Positions 1 through 11,726 of a stretch of 64,000 nucleotides of DNA are shown piece after piece. Position 1 is the stretch's first letter, and every line of letters starts with the position of its first letter. The position numbers and the translations under genes are program-made. Under the pieces are notes generated by a model. The model was not told where the DNA came from. It saw nothing but the letters and a program-made list of their open reading frames with translations, and did not search any database. The DNA comes from Haliotis asinina (Eukaryota; Mollusca; Gastropoda; Lepetellida; Haliotidae): positions 18,912,001-18,976,000 of the forward strand of contig NC_090280.1 of assembly GCF_037392515.1 (NCBI RefSeq), in the 5' to 3' direction.

Positions 1-90
1 ATATACTGTATGTTTGAGTTTTGTGTATGGGGAAAATTTAGTAATAAATCAAGTGTTGGTGGTCCCTTGTCAGAAGGGTTTGCTTAATTC

Positions 91-120
91 CCTCAATACG
101 GCGTAAAATCATACTCATTC
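91..120 (+). repeat. SINE tail fragment
   Basis: Only the ACGGCGTAAAATCATACTCA end is left. Confidence 0.4.
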
Positions 121-347
121 GTTGAGCGAAAAGGAAGAATAAAACCATACATCACAGCTTGTCAGCTTGATGGGGACGGGAAACAAGACACCATGTCCAC
201 TGTCTCCTTCCAGAGTTCCTGTAGCCTGTTGCATCTCTCAGACGTTTGCCACTTCATAAAGATAAGGTTTAGTTTCGTCTATTGTTATATTGACACAATT
301 TATATCCCATACCAAACTGGTATTCCAATTATATGTTATATCCACAG

Positions 348-3300
348 GGTTACAGACTGGATCTAATGCTGTTTGATGCCTCCAAAGCCAATTTGACAGC
401 GCAAGGTCTGGTATGTTGAAAACAGAATAAATCTAATTGTTTCCCAGCTTGACATCATCGTTAGCGGTTTGTGATTAGCGTTCAATTAGCACCAGACTTG
501 GGATGTATTATTGTTCCAGATTGGCGATTAACTCTTCCTGGTTCAGCTTGTGTGTTTCATCCGTATACACTGCACGATTCGCTCTGAAGTTTGTCGAACA
601 TTTATGTTTAAATCCCCTCAAACTTAAAATCTAATTCATATAATAGTGCTTACCCTTCCAGTCCAAGACACGGCAATTTAATCAGTCATTAAAGGAACAC
701 TGATGGGGAGCGAATGATGTTTCTCGCCAACGGTATAATTGCGAAACCAAACTGCATTTTTTCAGCGCCCGCTCCCTCGACCGTGACGGACAAAGGGACT
801 GGCCATGGTATTCCTTGTCTGATCGTAACAAAATATCCCAGCAGTGCAGTTTTTTTTCTGATGCTTGGATGGTATAGTGACAGATCCAGTTTGATCCTAT
901 TTCTGTGTTTTTTTACCTCGATACCTAATCATGGTATCTGAGGTATGATGTCTATAGGCACGTAGCAAGCCATTTGTTTCAGTCAAAAAGATTGCAAAGC
1001 TTTATATTTACATATTTTTTAGTGTTACCCCTGTTGTCATAGCAACTATCATACGTAAATTTTAGTAGCTATGGCAGCTACCCTGGATTATTATATATGA
1101 TAAAAAACACACAGTTGGTTTATTTGAGTTCGTAAACTAAAAACAATGACTTTGATATTGTTAGAGAATTCTGAAAATTTTCTTTCCTGATTACACCTAT
1201 TTACCCAAGTACACACCAAATGCCTGTATGTATTTCTTATGTAACGAAGTTCCGTTGGTATCCTCTAAACAGTTTCGGTCCACAGGTGTTTTCAGGCTGC
1301 ATGCGACACAGAGATTAAATCTTTTTTTCCGTAACTCGCGTTTGATGGTGTAAACCTACACGTGCTGTTTGTTATCATTCTCTTGGTGGTCAGCTAATGA
1401 ATTTATAACAGGTATAATTAGTGGTAACACCACTCAGATTACTCAACAAAGGTTCCCATTTGCATGTAAGTGATGCAAGAGGATTTATCAGCTGAGTTAC
1501 AAAAACAATGTGTTTTTTTTATTCACGTTTCAAAATCATACAAATATAACAATAAACTAATTAGGGTTATGCGACAAAATATAAAGATGTACACTGCCTT
1601 CGTTATTTTCCCGTCCTAATAGTTTTATAACATTTCTACTACTGGCAGATGATTAAGCTTCAAAGTGTTTCATTTGTTTTCATAATACTTTTGTAAAGAA
1701 GTAAAAATGACTTGACCTTAGTTGATCTGTCTATAATTAAACTCTCAATAGCGCATACGGACTGCGCAGCAGAGGTCACGAACCAGTCACGAATTCTGGG
1801 ATATCATCCGGGTACTCACGGGAGAAAAACAATAACAAAAGTTTTAACCAACTGCTCCGCATCAGTGCCCCTTTAAACATAATTCTATCATGACTCAAGA
1901 AAATACTGGATTCTGATTGGATTGACGCTATCTGATTTTTATTCCTTTTCCCCGCACATTAACAAGTCTTATTGTGAGAACTACTTCCATTTGACCACGA
2001 CGATGGCGGGTCAAAACAACAACAACTCCATGGATTTTGACGCTAACTCGGGAATTAGCCACGTAGATCTATGCAGTTCGAAATTTTTTGATTGAACATG
2101 CGTCTGATTTCACGTCGCTTCACTACGCATGTATATACAAGATTGCCGCACTACTTCAGCTTGACCACCAACATGACTGATATGAACACAACATACGTGA
2201 TGGAAATGCTGCGCGTTCGGTTCCAAATGAAATTTAGTCGCCATCAATTCAGTACAACATGTCTCTGATTTTCAAACACGGTATGTTTATCTCCTAAACA
2301 TTGTTGTAAGCGAAATGTTGAAATCCTTTGATAACACGCTTGAAAATATTTATTTCACAAATTAATTCCATTATATCAGTGGATTTAAAATTGTAAGTCA
2401 GATTCTTATATGACCAATGAAACTTTCGTGGCAATGAAATGTGCACTCCCCCTTAGTTGTCGAGCGCATGTGGATCCGTGAACCAGCTCAGTACCGGGCT
2501 CAGTACCGGAAGCAGCGCCTAGCAAGACTTACAGGCGCTATTGGAAAGACTAAACAGCATTCGCTCATCATCAGAAATCCCAGATCAGATTCACCACCTT
2601 GAAAAACCCAAGACACGCCGAATGAAAGTTTACGGAAAGTGTCGAGTGGAGACGAAAGATGGCACCTCATGCATCAGTGAACAGCTCAGAAAACTGCACA
2701 CTAATTCCCTCAGTCACGCACGTGCTATAGTGTTACCGATCCTCTGTTTCAGTCTTGTGAAAATTTACGGGAAAAGGCGACATGGAGTCATACCTTGGAG
2801 CCACCTCGTGGACACTGCCGCTACAACAAAGTGGGCCAGTATGGAGAGTTATACAAGTGCTCGGGCACATTTTCGTCTTTTGGAAAAGATAAACTTTACA
2901 CATTAGCAATATGCAGCCATAACAATAATGTAAGTAAGATATTCCTAGCTATTTTTAATCGTAAAACATTGACAACAGTTGCCCTGAAGTCGAAAGGAGA
3001 GACAATTACAATTTGCAACACACGATTCTGCGTATATCTGAGTTTTTGTCATCCTTTCTTTTTTGAAAAAAATATTCTTTTCTATGTGAATAATTGTGAC
3101 ATGGGCAGGTTTATCTGGTCGGCTGAGGATTGCGTAAAACTAAACTCACTTGCTCGCTCAATCCATAGTAATTCTAACTTTGTATTATGTTTACTGGTAT
3201 TGTTCAACCGTTTGTTGAAATTATGATTTCGCTTCCACACTTTAGTTCTCCGCCTGCAGTGTAATTGATGTATAAGTGAAATATGAGTAAAATATAAACC

Positions 3301-3791
3301 TAATGTGGAGCATGACTCATTGATTACATAGAAACCATTAATCCGAGAACTGTGGCAATATTTGTAAATGTTTTCAAACGAGAGCAGAGATCTATATATT
3401 GATGGAAATTTGTTTGCTTGGGATTCCTGTATTATATGTTTGTTTAACGCCGCTGTATGTGATGGTGTTGAAGGTATATTTCTGGGGACCGTGGGGAAGC
3501 CTTGCAGTTAGAGCGTACGCTCGTCTCGCTGAAGGTCCGGGTTCGATTCCCCACATGGGTACAGTGTGAAGCCCATTTCTGGTGTCCCTCGCCGTGACAT
3601 TGCTGGAACATTGCTAAAAGCGGCGTAAACGTTAACTCACTCACTTATGTTTTTTTTAATGCAGTACAAATCACACCTAGGTCTGACCTGGTCACATCGT
3701 TCCCCACAGCGTCTCCCTCCGGGATATTGCTGAAATATTACTATTGTTGGCGTAAAACCATACTCTCTCTCTCTCTCTCTCTCCCTCTCCC

Positions 3792-3822
<31 letters not shown>

Positions 3823-4542
3823 GACTATACATTATACAGTTCTTTCTGGGGGCGTGCTTTCCATGCTATTTGTCTGAATCAAGTACAGTCAATCCCACCT
3901 GGATTTCACCTCAGTCGTCTCCACCTTTAAGAGGCACTGGAGTAGCCTAGTGGTTAAAGTGTTCCCCATGTGGTTACGGTGTTAGAAATCCAAGTCCAGT
4001 GTCTTCCGCCATGATATTGCTAGAATATTACAAGAAACCATATTCACTCACCTTGTTTAAGCTGCGCTACGCGTCAGCAAGCGTTGACATGTCTCTATGC
4101 CTATATCATTGAAAATAACTTTCCTGAAAATTGAGAATGAAATTAAAACATTAAGAAATTTAGTCCAGAAACAGTACTCTTCTTCGTTCCATGCGCGTGT
4201 GTGTGTGTGCGTGCGTGTATGTGTGTGCGTCTAGGGCGAATGGTCGATGCCATATTTATACGATCCTCCTTGTTCCTTTAATCAAATGTTCACCTCTCTC
4301 TCAAACAGGGCATAAGAGTCACTGACTTCGAGTTACTCACGGAAGAAAAGGACGAACATTATGACATCATGGTGATAGGGATATTACTGGGATCCATATT
4401 TCTACTTCTCTTGGTCTTCTTCCTCGTGTTTTTTGCCATGCGGAAATGTTCGTCAGCTGTCCTGTACCATCCCGAAAAGAAAACGTGCCAGATCAGCAGC
4501 CACTCAAAGATACCCCCTGGACAGACCGAGACAGAGGCGTGA
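348..4542 (+). CDS. Unrecognised type I membrane protein, 3' part (paralogue of 11727-16621)
   Basis: Three exons read in phase 0: 348-410, 2753-2929 and 4309-4542 (TGA at 4540-4542), 157 residues in the window. The first has a cag acceptor and CTG|gtatgt donor, the second a tttcag acceptor and AAT|gtaagt donor. The last begins GIRVTDFELL and encodes a single membrane span (VIGILLGSIFLLLLVFFLVF) followed by basic MRK and a 34-residue cytoplasmic tail without a tyrosine signalling motif. The exons match the gene at 11727: LDLMLF pairs with MTLMIF, and the 59-residue exon shares the S-x-E start, the W, the P-x-G-x-C and the late A-I with its 56-residue counterpart. The signal-peptide exon and the next one must lie before the window. 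Nothing in the extracellular part matches a domain I know; the family is unidentified. Splicing is inferred from signals and phase, not from transcripts. Confidence 0.6.
411..2752 (+). other. Intron 1 of the partial membrane-protein gene
   Basis: 2.3 kb of AT-rich sequence between two matching-phase exons. I see no transposon, exon or tandem repeat that I can support. A 5' exon-like open stretch at about 2533-2690, after a cttacag, was considered but has no convincing donor in phase. Confidence 0.4.
3488..3646 (+). repeat. SINE-A, near full length
   Basis: Best reference copy of the commonest family here: a tRNA-derived head with B-box GGTTCGATTCC followed by CCACATGGGTACA, then GCCCATTTCTGGTGT, GACATTGCTGGAACATTGCT, GCGGCGTAAA and a CTCACTCACT end. 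Confidence 0.75.
3705..3766 (+). repeat. SINE-A 3' fragment running into CT repeat
   Basis: GGGATATTGCTGAAATATT and GGCGTAAAACCATACTC; the usual CACT end has become a CT microsatellite. Confidence 0.5.
3764..3822. repeat. CT microsatellite
   Basis: CT run with CCCT interruptions, grown from a SINE end. Confidence 0.85.
3931..4053 (+). repeat. SINE-A, internally shortened
   Basis: Head GGAGTAGCCTAGTGGTTAAA and a degraded tail ending CATATTCACTCAC. Confidence 0.55.
4192..4231. repeat. GT-rich microsatellite
   Basis: GTGTGTGTGTGCGTGCGTGT run. Confidence 0.7.
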
Positions 4543-4598
4543 TCACGTCAGTATGGATGGTGTTGTGTTGTTCACTGGGATTGTAAGAAACACTGGTA

Positions 4599-4625
4599 CT
4601 ACTACAACTACAACAACAACTACTC

Positions 4626-4664
<39 letters not shown>
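4599..4664. repeat. ACT microsatellite
   Basis: ACTACT run in the presumed 3' UTR of the partial membrane-protein gene. Confidence 0.85.
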
Positions 4665-4689
4665 CAGCAGCTGCTCGAACAAAAACAAC

Positions 4690-4695
4690 AATAAA
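4690..4695 (+). promoter_or_regulatory. Possible polyadenylation signal of the partial gene
   Basis: AATAAA about 150 bp after the stop codon, just behind the ACT microsatellite in the presumed 3' UTR. Confidence 0.3.
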
Positions 4696-4734
4696 CAACA
4701 ACAATAACTGATGTTGTTGTTCTCAGTACAACTT

Positions 4735-4923
4735 GACTCGTGAAGATACGGGTTAGAGTTGTCCTTCAGCAACCCATGCTTGTCGTAAGAGGCGACTTAC
4801 GGGATCGGGTGATCACGTTTGCTGACCTGGTTGACACGTCATTGGTTCCCAGTCACTTGAGTATAGACCGCTGTCATATAGCTGGGATATTGTCGAGTTG
4901 GACGTAAAACTAACATCTCTCAC
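4735..4923 (+). repeat. SINE-B, shortened
   Basis: GTCGTAAGAGGCGACTTACG and GACGTAAAACTAACATCTC; the middle is missing. Confidence 0.6.
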
Positions 4924-5036
4924 TTATGGGGGCCGTAGACACCAGCTAGCGTGCTCAAATCTTGTGTCCCTTAAGCGAGCACTGATATTATCACAAAATT
5001 GCCCGGAATTCGTCTGTTTTTATCAGTACCTAGTCT

Positions 5037-5208
5037 AGGGCGATGGTGTTGCCCAGCAGTCAAAGCGTTCCCTCGTTACGCCGAAGACCTTGGTTTCCAA
5101 TACCAACATGAATAAAATTTGTGAAGCCCGGGCCCCTTTCTGTTTTCCGCCGCCGTGGGTTGATGGAAGATTGCTAAAAGCCGCTTAAAACTAGACTTAC
5201 TCACTCAA
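5037..5208 (+). repeat. SINE-A, diverged
   Basis: CGTTCCCTCGTTACGCCGAAGACC head and GATTGCTAAAAGCCGC tail; the B box has decayed. Confidence 0.55.
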
Positions 5209-5594
5209 CGTATTCTAATGTTCCTTCTTTGAGTGGCATGTAGAAGTGGATATGCTGAAAATGAGCAATGTTTTATAGATAGGACGCTTCATTGTTGAAA
5301 TAGATGCGACGTATTCTGTGGAGACTCATTTGTTTGATAGCGGCGTCATCATCTACACCGATACGCCGTATATGTTGCAATGAAGATACCTATAAAAGTG
5401 TTCCTGTTCTGTTCTTATGTGTTTCACCAAAATGGTAAATGTTCGAGCCCTGCAATCCCGTGGGCGACTATACGAAATAAGCCTGATACAGATATAAGCC
5501 AAACTGACCTGTGCCAGCTATTGCCATCATGAAGTACTAGTACCTCCTTTTCCCAATAAAACATATATTTTCATATGCATAGCTGTTCCTTGTT

Positions 5595-5825
5595 TTTGAC
5601 AGGAGAAATTTCATTCATGGTCTAACTTGTCAGCATATGCATTTAATGCAATGGCAGCTCTAACTTGTGATTATATGCATTGAATGAAATTGCCAGTCTG
5701 ACTTGTATTTACTTGCATTGAATGCAGTGAACTGCCTACCTTGTAATTTATTTGCGTTGAATTCAAATTTAATGATCGTTCTGCATTGTAATGTACTTGC
5801 ATTGAATGCAATACCTTATCCGCTA
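5595..5825. repeat. Degenerate tandem repeat, unit about 56 bp
   Basis: Four worn units marked by TGCATTGAATG or its variants followed by CTTGT (for example TTACTTGCATTGAATGCA). Confidence 0.6.
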
Positions 5826-6059
5826 ATATACATTCCTTTCAAAACAATTGATAACAAGTATTTTCAGTGTGATATCTTTTTTTGACGACATCTTACTTCA
5901 AGGTATATTTAAAAAAAATACATAACCTTTAGTGACTGTCAAATTCATTTATCTGATAACACTGATAGCATCATCCAAGCACAACCACCGCCAGAAACAT
6001 CATGTAAAAAAAACCTAGTCTGATCGATGAAAACCCACACAGTAATTTGGCAGTAAACT

Positions 6060-6400
6060 TATCTGAAATCGTTCCTCTGGCACAAGGTGACGGTGATGAT
6101 GATGCCCACCATGGATGATGGCGTCCGAGAAGGAATAACGGTTGTTTAGATCAACATCACACATATGGACTGGCTGCAAGGTCACTGATCCTAATCCCGC
6201 TGAACATGCTTGGGACAGAATTGTAAGTTGAGTTTCCGGTCTTCATGTTCACCCCCGGACTCTGGATGACCTTGAGCAAGCGTTACAGAGGGAATGCATT
6301 TGACATTCCACCACAGCAACTTATTTTCATTTGGTCAATTCAAGGATGTATGGAAGCTTGCATTCATGGTGGTCACACGCGGTGCTGAACACGGCTTCAC
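6060..6400 (+). mobile_element. Tc1/mariner transposase relic, C-terminal part
   Basis: At 6187-6222 the frame reads DPNPAEHAWDRI, matching the Tc1 catalytic-region motif DxNPIEHxWD, followed by TLDDLEQALQREC and, in another frame, MEACIHGGHTRC like the usual transposase end. Frames are broken. No terminal repeats were located. Confidence 0.6.
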
Positions 6401-6972
6401 TGTCCACAACTGACTTGGACCTTATTGTTGACATTTTGCTCCATCAATACACATCAATTTGTGCTTTTGTTTCACGGATGCATGCTTTTGATGATTTGCA
6501 AGACTATTATTGCTGCATACCATTTCGTTAATAGTGTGTACATACGTTACACATTTCTATTACATCATTCCATGATATTGCAATTTCAATATATGAACAT
6601 GCAATGAGACTAAAACATTGTGTTGCCCTTTCGTGAGGAGTATATAGTATGGAAAAATGTTATGTGCACGCAGTTAAGTCTTTATCACAGGGAATGCATG
6701 TTTCTGTGCCATTGGTTTCTGTAACTAATATGATCTTCATCAGTTTGCCTGTGATCTCCATCGAATTGACTCTGCGGTGGGAGCGTCTTCAGGTACTGTG
6801 ATTATGAAGACCCGCCAAGGATGGGATGAAAGCCAAACAATCTTCCTACTGGGTTCTTCTGCTTTGGAAATAGGTGTATGCGTTGTGCATGTACCACTGA
6901 TGACAATCACTGCCTTGAATTTAAAACGACATTATACATGGTACAGACATTTTATGGCTGTAAAGTATTATG

Positions 6973-7111
6973 ATGGTTAAAGAGTTCGCTCGTCATGCTA
7001 AAGACCTTTGTTTGATTCCCCACTTGGGCACAATGTGTGAAATCCATTTCTGGTGTATTTCGCCGTGATATTGTGGGCGACTGGAAACCATAGCCACTCA
7101 CTCACCCACTC
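6973..7111 (+). repeat. SINE-A, diverged
   Basis: GGTTAAAGAGTTCGCTCGTC, TTTGATTCCCCAC and TAGCCACTCACTCAC. Confidence 0.6.
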
Positions 7112-8218
7112 GTGTGCTACAGGTACCGATTTTGTCGTTTATATTGAAAGTGGCGTAAAGTAGGTACCCTGGGGCTTATCCTTCTTTCAAACTTGACCAT
7201 GCCTTGCCTTGACCATGTCCTAAGATGGTCCTTTTGAGCAGGACTTTGGAATCTCTCTGTTATATTTGCCACATATATCGATGTGAGTGAGCGAGTTAAT
7301 ATTCAACGTGACATCAGCAATATCTCAACCATATCGTGACGCATATGTCGATAGCATAGGGTTATATTTCAAAATACTGTCACAACGTCATCTGAATTTA
7401 TGCTTACATCCAGGCTTCTCACACAAGCCCAGTGTCGTCTCACCGCATAGAATAACAACTGTTCACAGTATACGTGTTCTCTCGAATGGAATTGTTTACA
7501 TTGTTAACATACCGCGATGACAAACCGTCCATTATCTAGCGATAAAAAGTCTTTAGAAATATATCCTTGGCAAACAGGTATGAAGCTTATTACTTGTGTT
7601 ATTGACAGTATCCATGCGCGTCTGAAATTAGTCATAGATTATCATAGCGAGCGGATTTAGTTTAGAAGGTTGTATGTATTCATAATTTCCATGTCCGAAA
7701 TCAATTCCATAAATTATTTATTCTTAACTCCACCAGGAGGGCAAAAAACGAGTTATACATCTAAACTCTGACCCTACCGTGAAGAAGATGGATTAAAACC
7801 CCTCTACCTGGAGCAATGAACTGTAAAGTTAGGTCCGTCGAAAATGGTATCGAACTCCGTGGGTTATAAAAATGATGTATGGCAAACATAACCTCAGAAA
7901 ACACGAAATATTGATGCAATCCTCAATCAATGGATAGTCTATGCGACAGCTGGTAATATCAACATTCCGATATCGTTTTAGTGAATGGTTTGGTTAACAC
8001 ACGCAACACTCTGAATGATTAACTTCACAGCAGGTTGAGTCCAGTTCAGTGTCAACTTGCTCTGTGTCGACTCCGAGAAACCGGTTGGTCTGAATGCATT
8101 TTGTAAGTACTTCAATCAGCAACCATTATGATATTTACGATATGCACATATTTCCCCAAATTGTGTTTGTCCAACTAACAATGTATTAATGGAATAATCA
8201 TTGGTTACACTGTGTTCA

Positions 8219-8443
8219 CTTCAGGTCACGATAAACGACTGTCCGTCAGAAACTCATGCATGTCGTTAGAGGAGACTAACGGGATCGATTGGCAGACTCT
8301 CTGACTTGGTTGACACGTGTCATCATACTCCAACTGTTTAGATCAATGATCATGCTATTGATCACAGGATTGTCTGGTCGGGAAACGATTATTTACAGGC
8401 TGCTATTTCCTTGCTGGAATATTATCGAGTGTGGCGTTAAGCA
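8219..8443 (+). repeat. SINE-B, diverged
   Basis: TTAGAGGAGACTAACGGGAT and AGGATTGTCTGGTCGG are recognisable. Confidence 0.55.
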
Positions 8444-8808
8444 ATAAGTATTGTACCTATTGCCATATTAATCATACCGAAATATAAGTCTCATTAACCT
8501 AGTCAGACAATGATCCAAATTTTCTCTTGTGAAAGTGGCAATAGACACCACAAACAACTATGTTTTAACTGAATTCCAATTCCTTGCTTCCTAAGAAAAT
8601 GGTATTTATAAATGAATTTTAATATTAAACTTTAATAACACTGTATTTCTATACTTTACGTCGAGTTTCAGGCAGCATGCCTTAACCATGGAATCACAGA
8701 CTGCCCCTGTCTGGCATTAGATTAGCCAGTCATGACATAGCATTCTAACGTCATCACGTTCATGACGTCATAGCATTGTCAGGACTGTGCAAAATCTACC
8801 GTCAAAGG

Positions 8809-8828
8809 GATATCTCCTAGGAGATATC
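8809..8828. repeat. Perfect 20-bp palindrome
   Basis: GATATCTCCTAGGAGATATC; a related GTGATATCTCCC lies 16 bp further on. Confidence 0.7.
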
Positions 8829-9183
8829 GTCTGATCTCACACAGGTGATATCTCCCGTGGAACACAGTTTTGGATGATAAACAAAAATAAACAAAGTGCT
8901 TCGTAACATTCGTCTTTTCGTTACTAACGCGTCAGTTATCATCGCCATTCCACGCTGTTCTTTTCCTTTGTCGGAGATCAGTATGGTCATACGTAGGGCA
9001 TTTCACACAATGGGCAGCTAGCCAGATTCATGTATGTTTCATTCAGGCACTAATCAATACACACATATGGATAAACAAACAGGTAGAACAAACAGGGTTG
9101 CGCACGGTTGCGCACTGCTACAGCTGATTATCAGATGCTCGCGCATGTCACGTGACAAGGGAGACAGCTGTTCAACTTAGACT

Positions 9184-9256
9184 CAGCTTAAAGTTCAGTT
9201 CAGCTCAACCTGAGGATAAGCCCCGAAACGCCGTAAAATAAACTGAAGAAGCTGCA
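9184..9256 (+). ncRNA. Second hammerhead-like motif, weaker
   Basis: CTGAGGA at 9210-9216 and CGAAAC at 9224-9229 lie between loosely complementary flanks (CAGCTTAAAGTTCAGTT and AACTGAAGAAGCTG). Stem II is only about two pairs, so it may be a relic or chance. Confidence 0.2.
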
Positions 9257-9496
9257 GTCCATAAATTTGTCCTGTATTACTACGCCAGCTTCTAAATGCC
9301 TTTGAAGAATCACAACATTATTACAGTTTGTAACAGGCAAACCCGAGACCGATATCATGAACAACCTATAGTTTAGTTGCAAAAAGACTCGCAATCAGCA
9401 ACAGGTCACACCTATAATCGTTTACTTTGACACTATTCTTAGATATAAAGAGGCCTTACTCCTTCACTTGATTAAAAAGGGCAGAATCGCTCATCC

Positions 9497-9652
9497 TGGG
9501 TGGGGTAGAATAGTGGTTAAAGTGTTCGCTCGTCACGCCGAAGACATGGGTTCTATTCCCGACATGGGCACAATGTGTGAAGCCCACGTCTGGTGTTCCC
9601 CGCGGTGATATTGATGGAATATTGTTCAAGGCAGAGTAAAACTAAACTCACT
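9497..9652 (+). repeat. SINE-A
   Basis: TAGTGGTTAAAGTGTTCGCT head, GACATGGGCACAATGTGTGA and AAACTAAACTCACTG end. Confidence 0.65.
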
Positions 9653-10765
9653 GATCCCCATCCCTCCGAAACCACGTGCGGTAATCCTATAACCGCTTAC
9701 TTTGACGCCACATTTAGATTTCTTGGGTCTTACTCTTGCAGTCAATGACAGGGACAGAATCTCCCTACCCCTGAGTGAGACGCAAAACGTTTCGCCATAT
9801 TTCCTGAACGATCATCAAGGTAGACAGCTCAAGATGGCTTAGCTTATGATAAAAATGATCGAATTTAGGTTTTGTTAAGCGACATGTGAAATACAAAAAA
9901 TATTTTACTATTTGGATATATTTATTATTGACACAAACGAATAAGAAATTATGGCAAAAACATTATTACTCTTTTTATACTCTTGATCGTGTATGCCAAC
10001 TTAAAAAGTTCGCAGCGATCACCCGTTTGACAGCCACAGTCCATCTAAGGTTACATGACAAATACGTATACCCTGGCAAACTCACCCACATGCTTTCTTA
10101 TGCTTTGGCTTTTAACCAATCAGAAATCGACTTTACGTGAAGGACACTCTCTTTCCTAGAGTTCCATGCGGCGAGCTAGCATAGTACCTCTGCCATAGGC
10201 CAGAGAGATATGGCTATTTGTCACGTCTGACACTGTTCATTGTATAATTACAGTGTACATGTTTCATAACTGTCTTATTTTTTAAGAGTCTACACATTTA
10301 ATTAAACACCGTTATTAAAATGGTTCAGTTTCACTGAGAAATTATCCTAAAACGTATAACTCTTTCGATTTGCGTAGCTATCGTTTGTTTGCATGGGTTG
10401 TACTGCTCTACAAGTGCTGTCATCGAAGCCTGAGTCACAGAAACGATGCAGCCCGTTCGAAATATAAATATGTATTGTCATAAACCTTACTGAGTCAATT
10501 GCAGAAGTGTTTTTACGTAACAGTGTAAAACGATATGAAAACGTATGCCAGCCTCATATTGATGAATATGCGCAATTTTTACAAACAAGAGAAAAGTCCG
10601 GTCACGTGATATGCAAATTAGCCCGTGGCGGTGATGTTATACTAAGTCATTGCTGCTCCAGAGTGTGCTTGAAGGGTTATATATGTAACATGTGCTGTTA
10701 ACAAACTCATTGTTTGTCTGAACAAATTACTACAGGCTTTTCGAATGAGTTCCTAGCAATAATTC

Positions 10766-11008
10766 CTTGGCGTGACGAGCGAACGCTGTAACCATTCGGG
10801 TACCCCTCCATGCTCCTTTGAGATGCAGATGAACCAGGGCGTGTTGACAGAAAACAACACCCCTTCACTTCTTCATCCTTTCTAGCATCAGACAGCAATG
10901 TTTCCCCACATGAGTACAATGTATGAAGCCCAATTCTGGTGTTCCCCGCCGTGGTGTTGCTGGGACATTGCTAAAGGCGGCGTGAAACTGAACCCACTCA
11001 CTCACTCA
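10766..11008. repeat. Two SINE-A pieces in opposite directions
   Basis: 10766-10808 is an inverted head (GGCGTGACGAGCGAACGCTG) and 10900-11008 a plus-strand body and tail (CCCCACATGAGTACAATGTA ... CTCACTCACTC). The inversion suggests a rearranged pair. Confidence 0.5.
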
Positions 11009-11726
11009 GTACCATTTTGCCAGTTACTTCTTTGAGTGGCATTTAGGAGTTGGTATGATGAACGGGACCGATTGTGTTGTGGACAGACCACGTACGTTGT
11101 GCAATGAGCGCGACGTTTCGGTGAAGACGGTAACACTTGTTTGAGAACGGCGTTAGCATTTCCAACTCACGCCATTGTAGGGAATGAAATAGGGATTTCT
11201 TCCAAAACCTCTGAAAAGATAAATGTTCCTGTAAAAATAGTTCCGATGTCTACCCAGTACAAATGGCAGCACTACTTGCGGCAGTTACGATCAGCTATAG
11301 ATATGTCGTACGTTTCAATATCTATACAACCTTATGTTGTGCCCTTTATTGAAGACCGCTTACAAAGCTCTTTGAATACTAAGGCTGAACTAAGGATGAA
11401 ATATCAATTTTATCAGTATGAATTATTCAAATATGACGTGGAGAAGCAATTGACACATAATTGTCAAGGCACACCTGTTGCACCATGCAACCAAGAGTCA
11501 GTCATGGCAAGTCGGCATCGGGTTCTGTTGTCTGGGATGATTGTAATACTCGCTGCTTTTGGTGGTTGACTACCGACATAGTACTCGGATACTGTTGGTG
11601 GCAGTGAACTCTGTTACTTTTGCTAGTGTTTTCTTTGCTATCTTTGCTGGTGTCTGCTGCTGTGGCTGGTGCTGGCCGTAGCTGTCGGTGTTGTAGATGG
11701 CACTGTAGTAACGACATCGTGATGGT

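Larger units (their letters stand above)
2930..4308 (+). other. Intron 2 of the partial membrane-protein gene
   Basis: Holds SINE-A copies near 3488-3646, 3705-3766 and 3931-4053, a CT microsatellite at 3764-3822 and a GT-rich run near 4192-4231. No further exon is needed because the flanking exons join in phase 0. Confidence 0.45.
4543..11726. other. Intergenic region between the tandem membrane-protein genes
   Basis: Contains an ACT microsatellite (4599-4664), SINE-A and SINE-B copies, a degenerate repeat at 5595-5825, a Tc1 relic near 6060-6400, a palindrome at 8809-8828 and a hammerhead-like motif at 9184-9256. I see no supported exon, including at the open frames near 9886-10140 and 11141-11569. 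Confidence 0.5.

Noticed and set aside
2533-2752. Possible additional exon before the 59-residue exon of the partial gene
   Set aside because: It has an acceptor-like cttacag and an open frame, but no donor in the required phase, and the paralogue has no matching exon.
4433-4711. 92-codon frame ending in a Thr run
   Set aside because: Different frame of the transmembrane exon followed by the ACT microsatellite; the phase-0 frame with the membrane span is the supported one.
7287-7520. 77-codon open frame
   Set aside because: No signal peptide, splice context or family resemblance; ordinary chance length.
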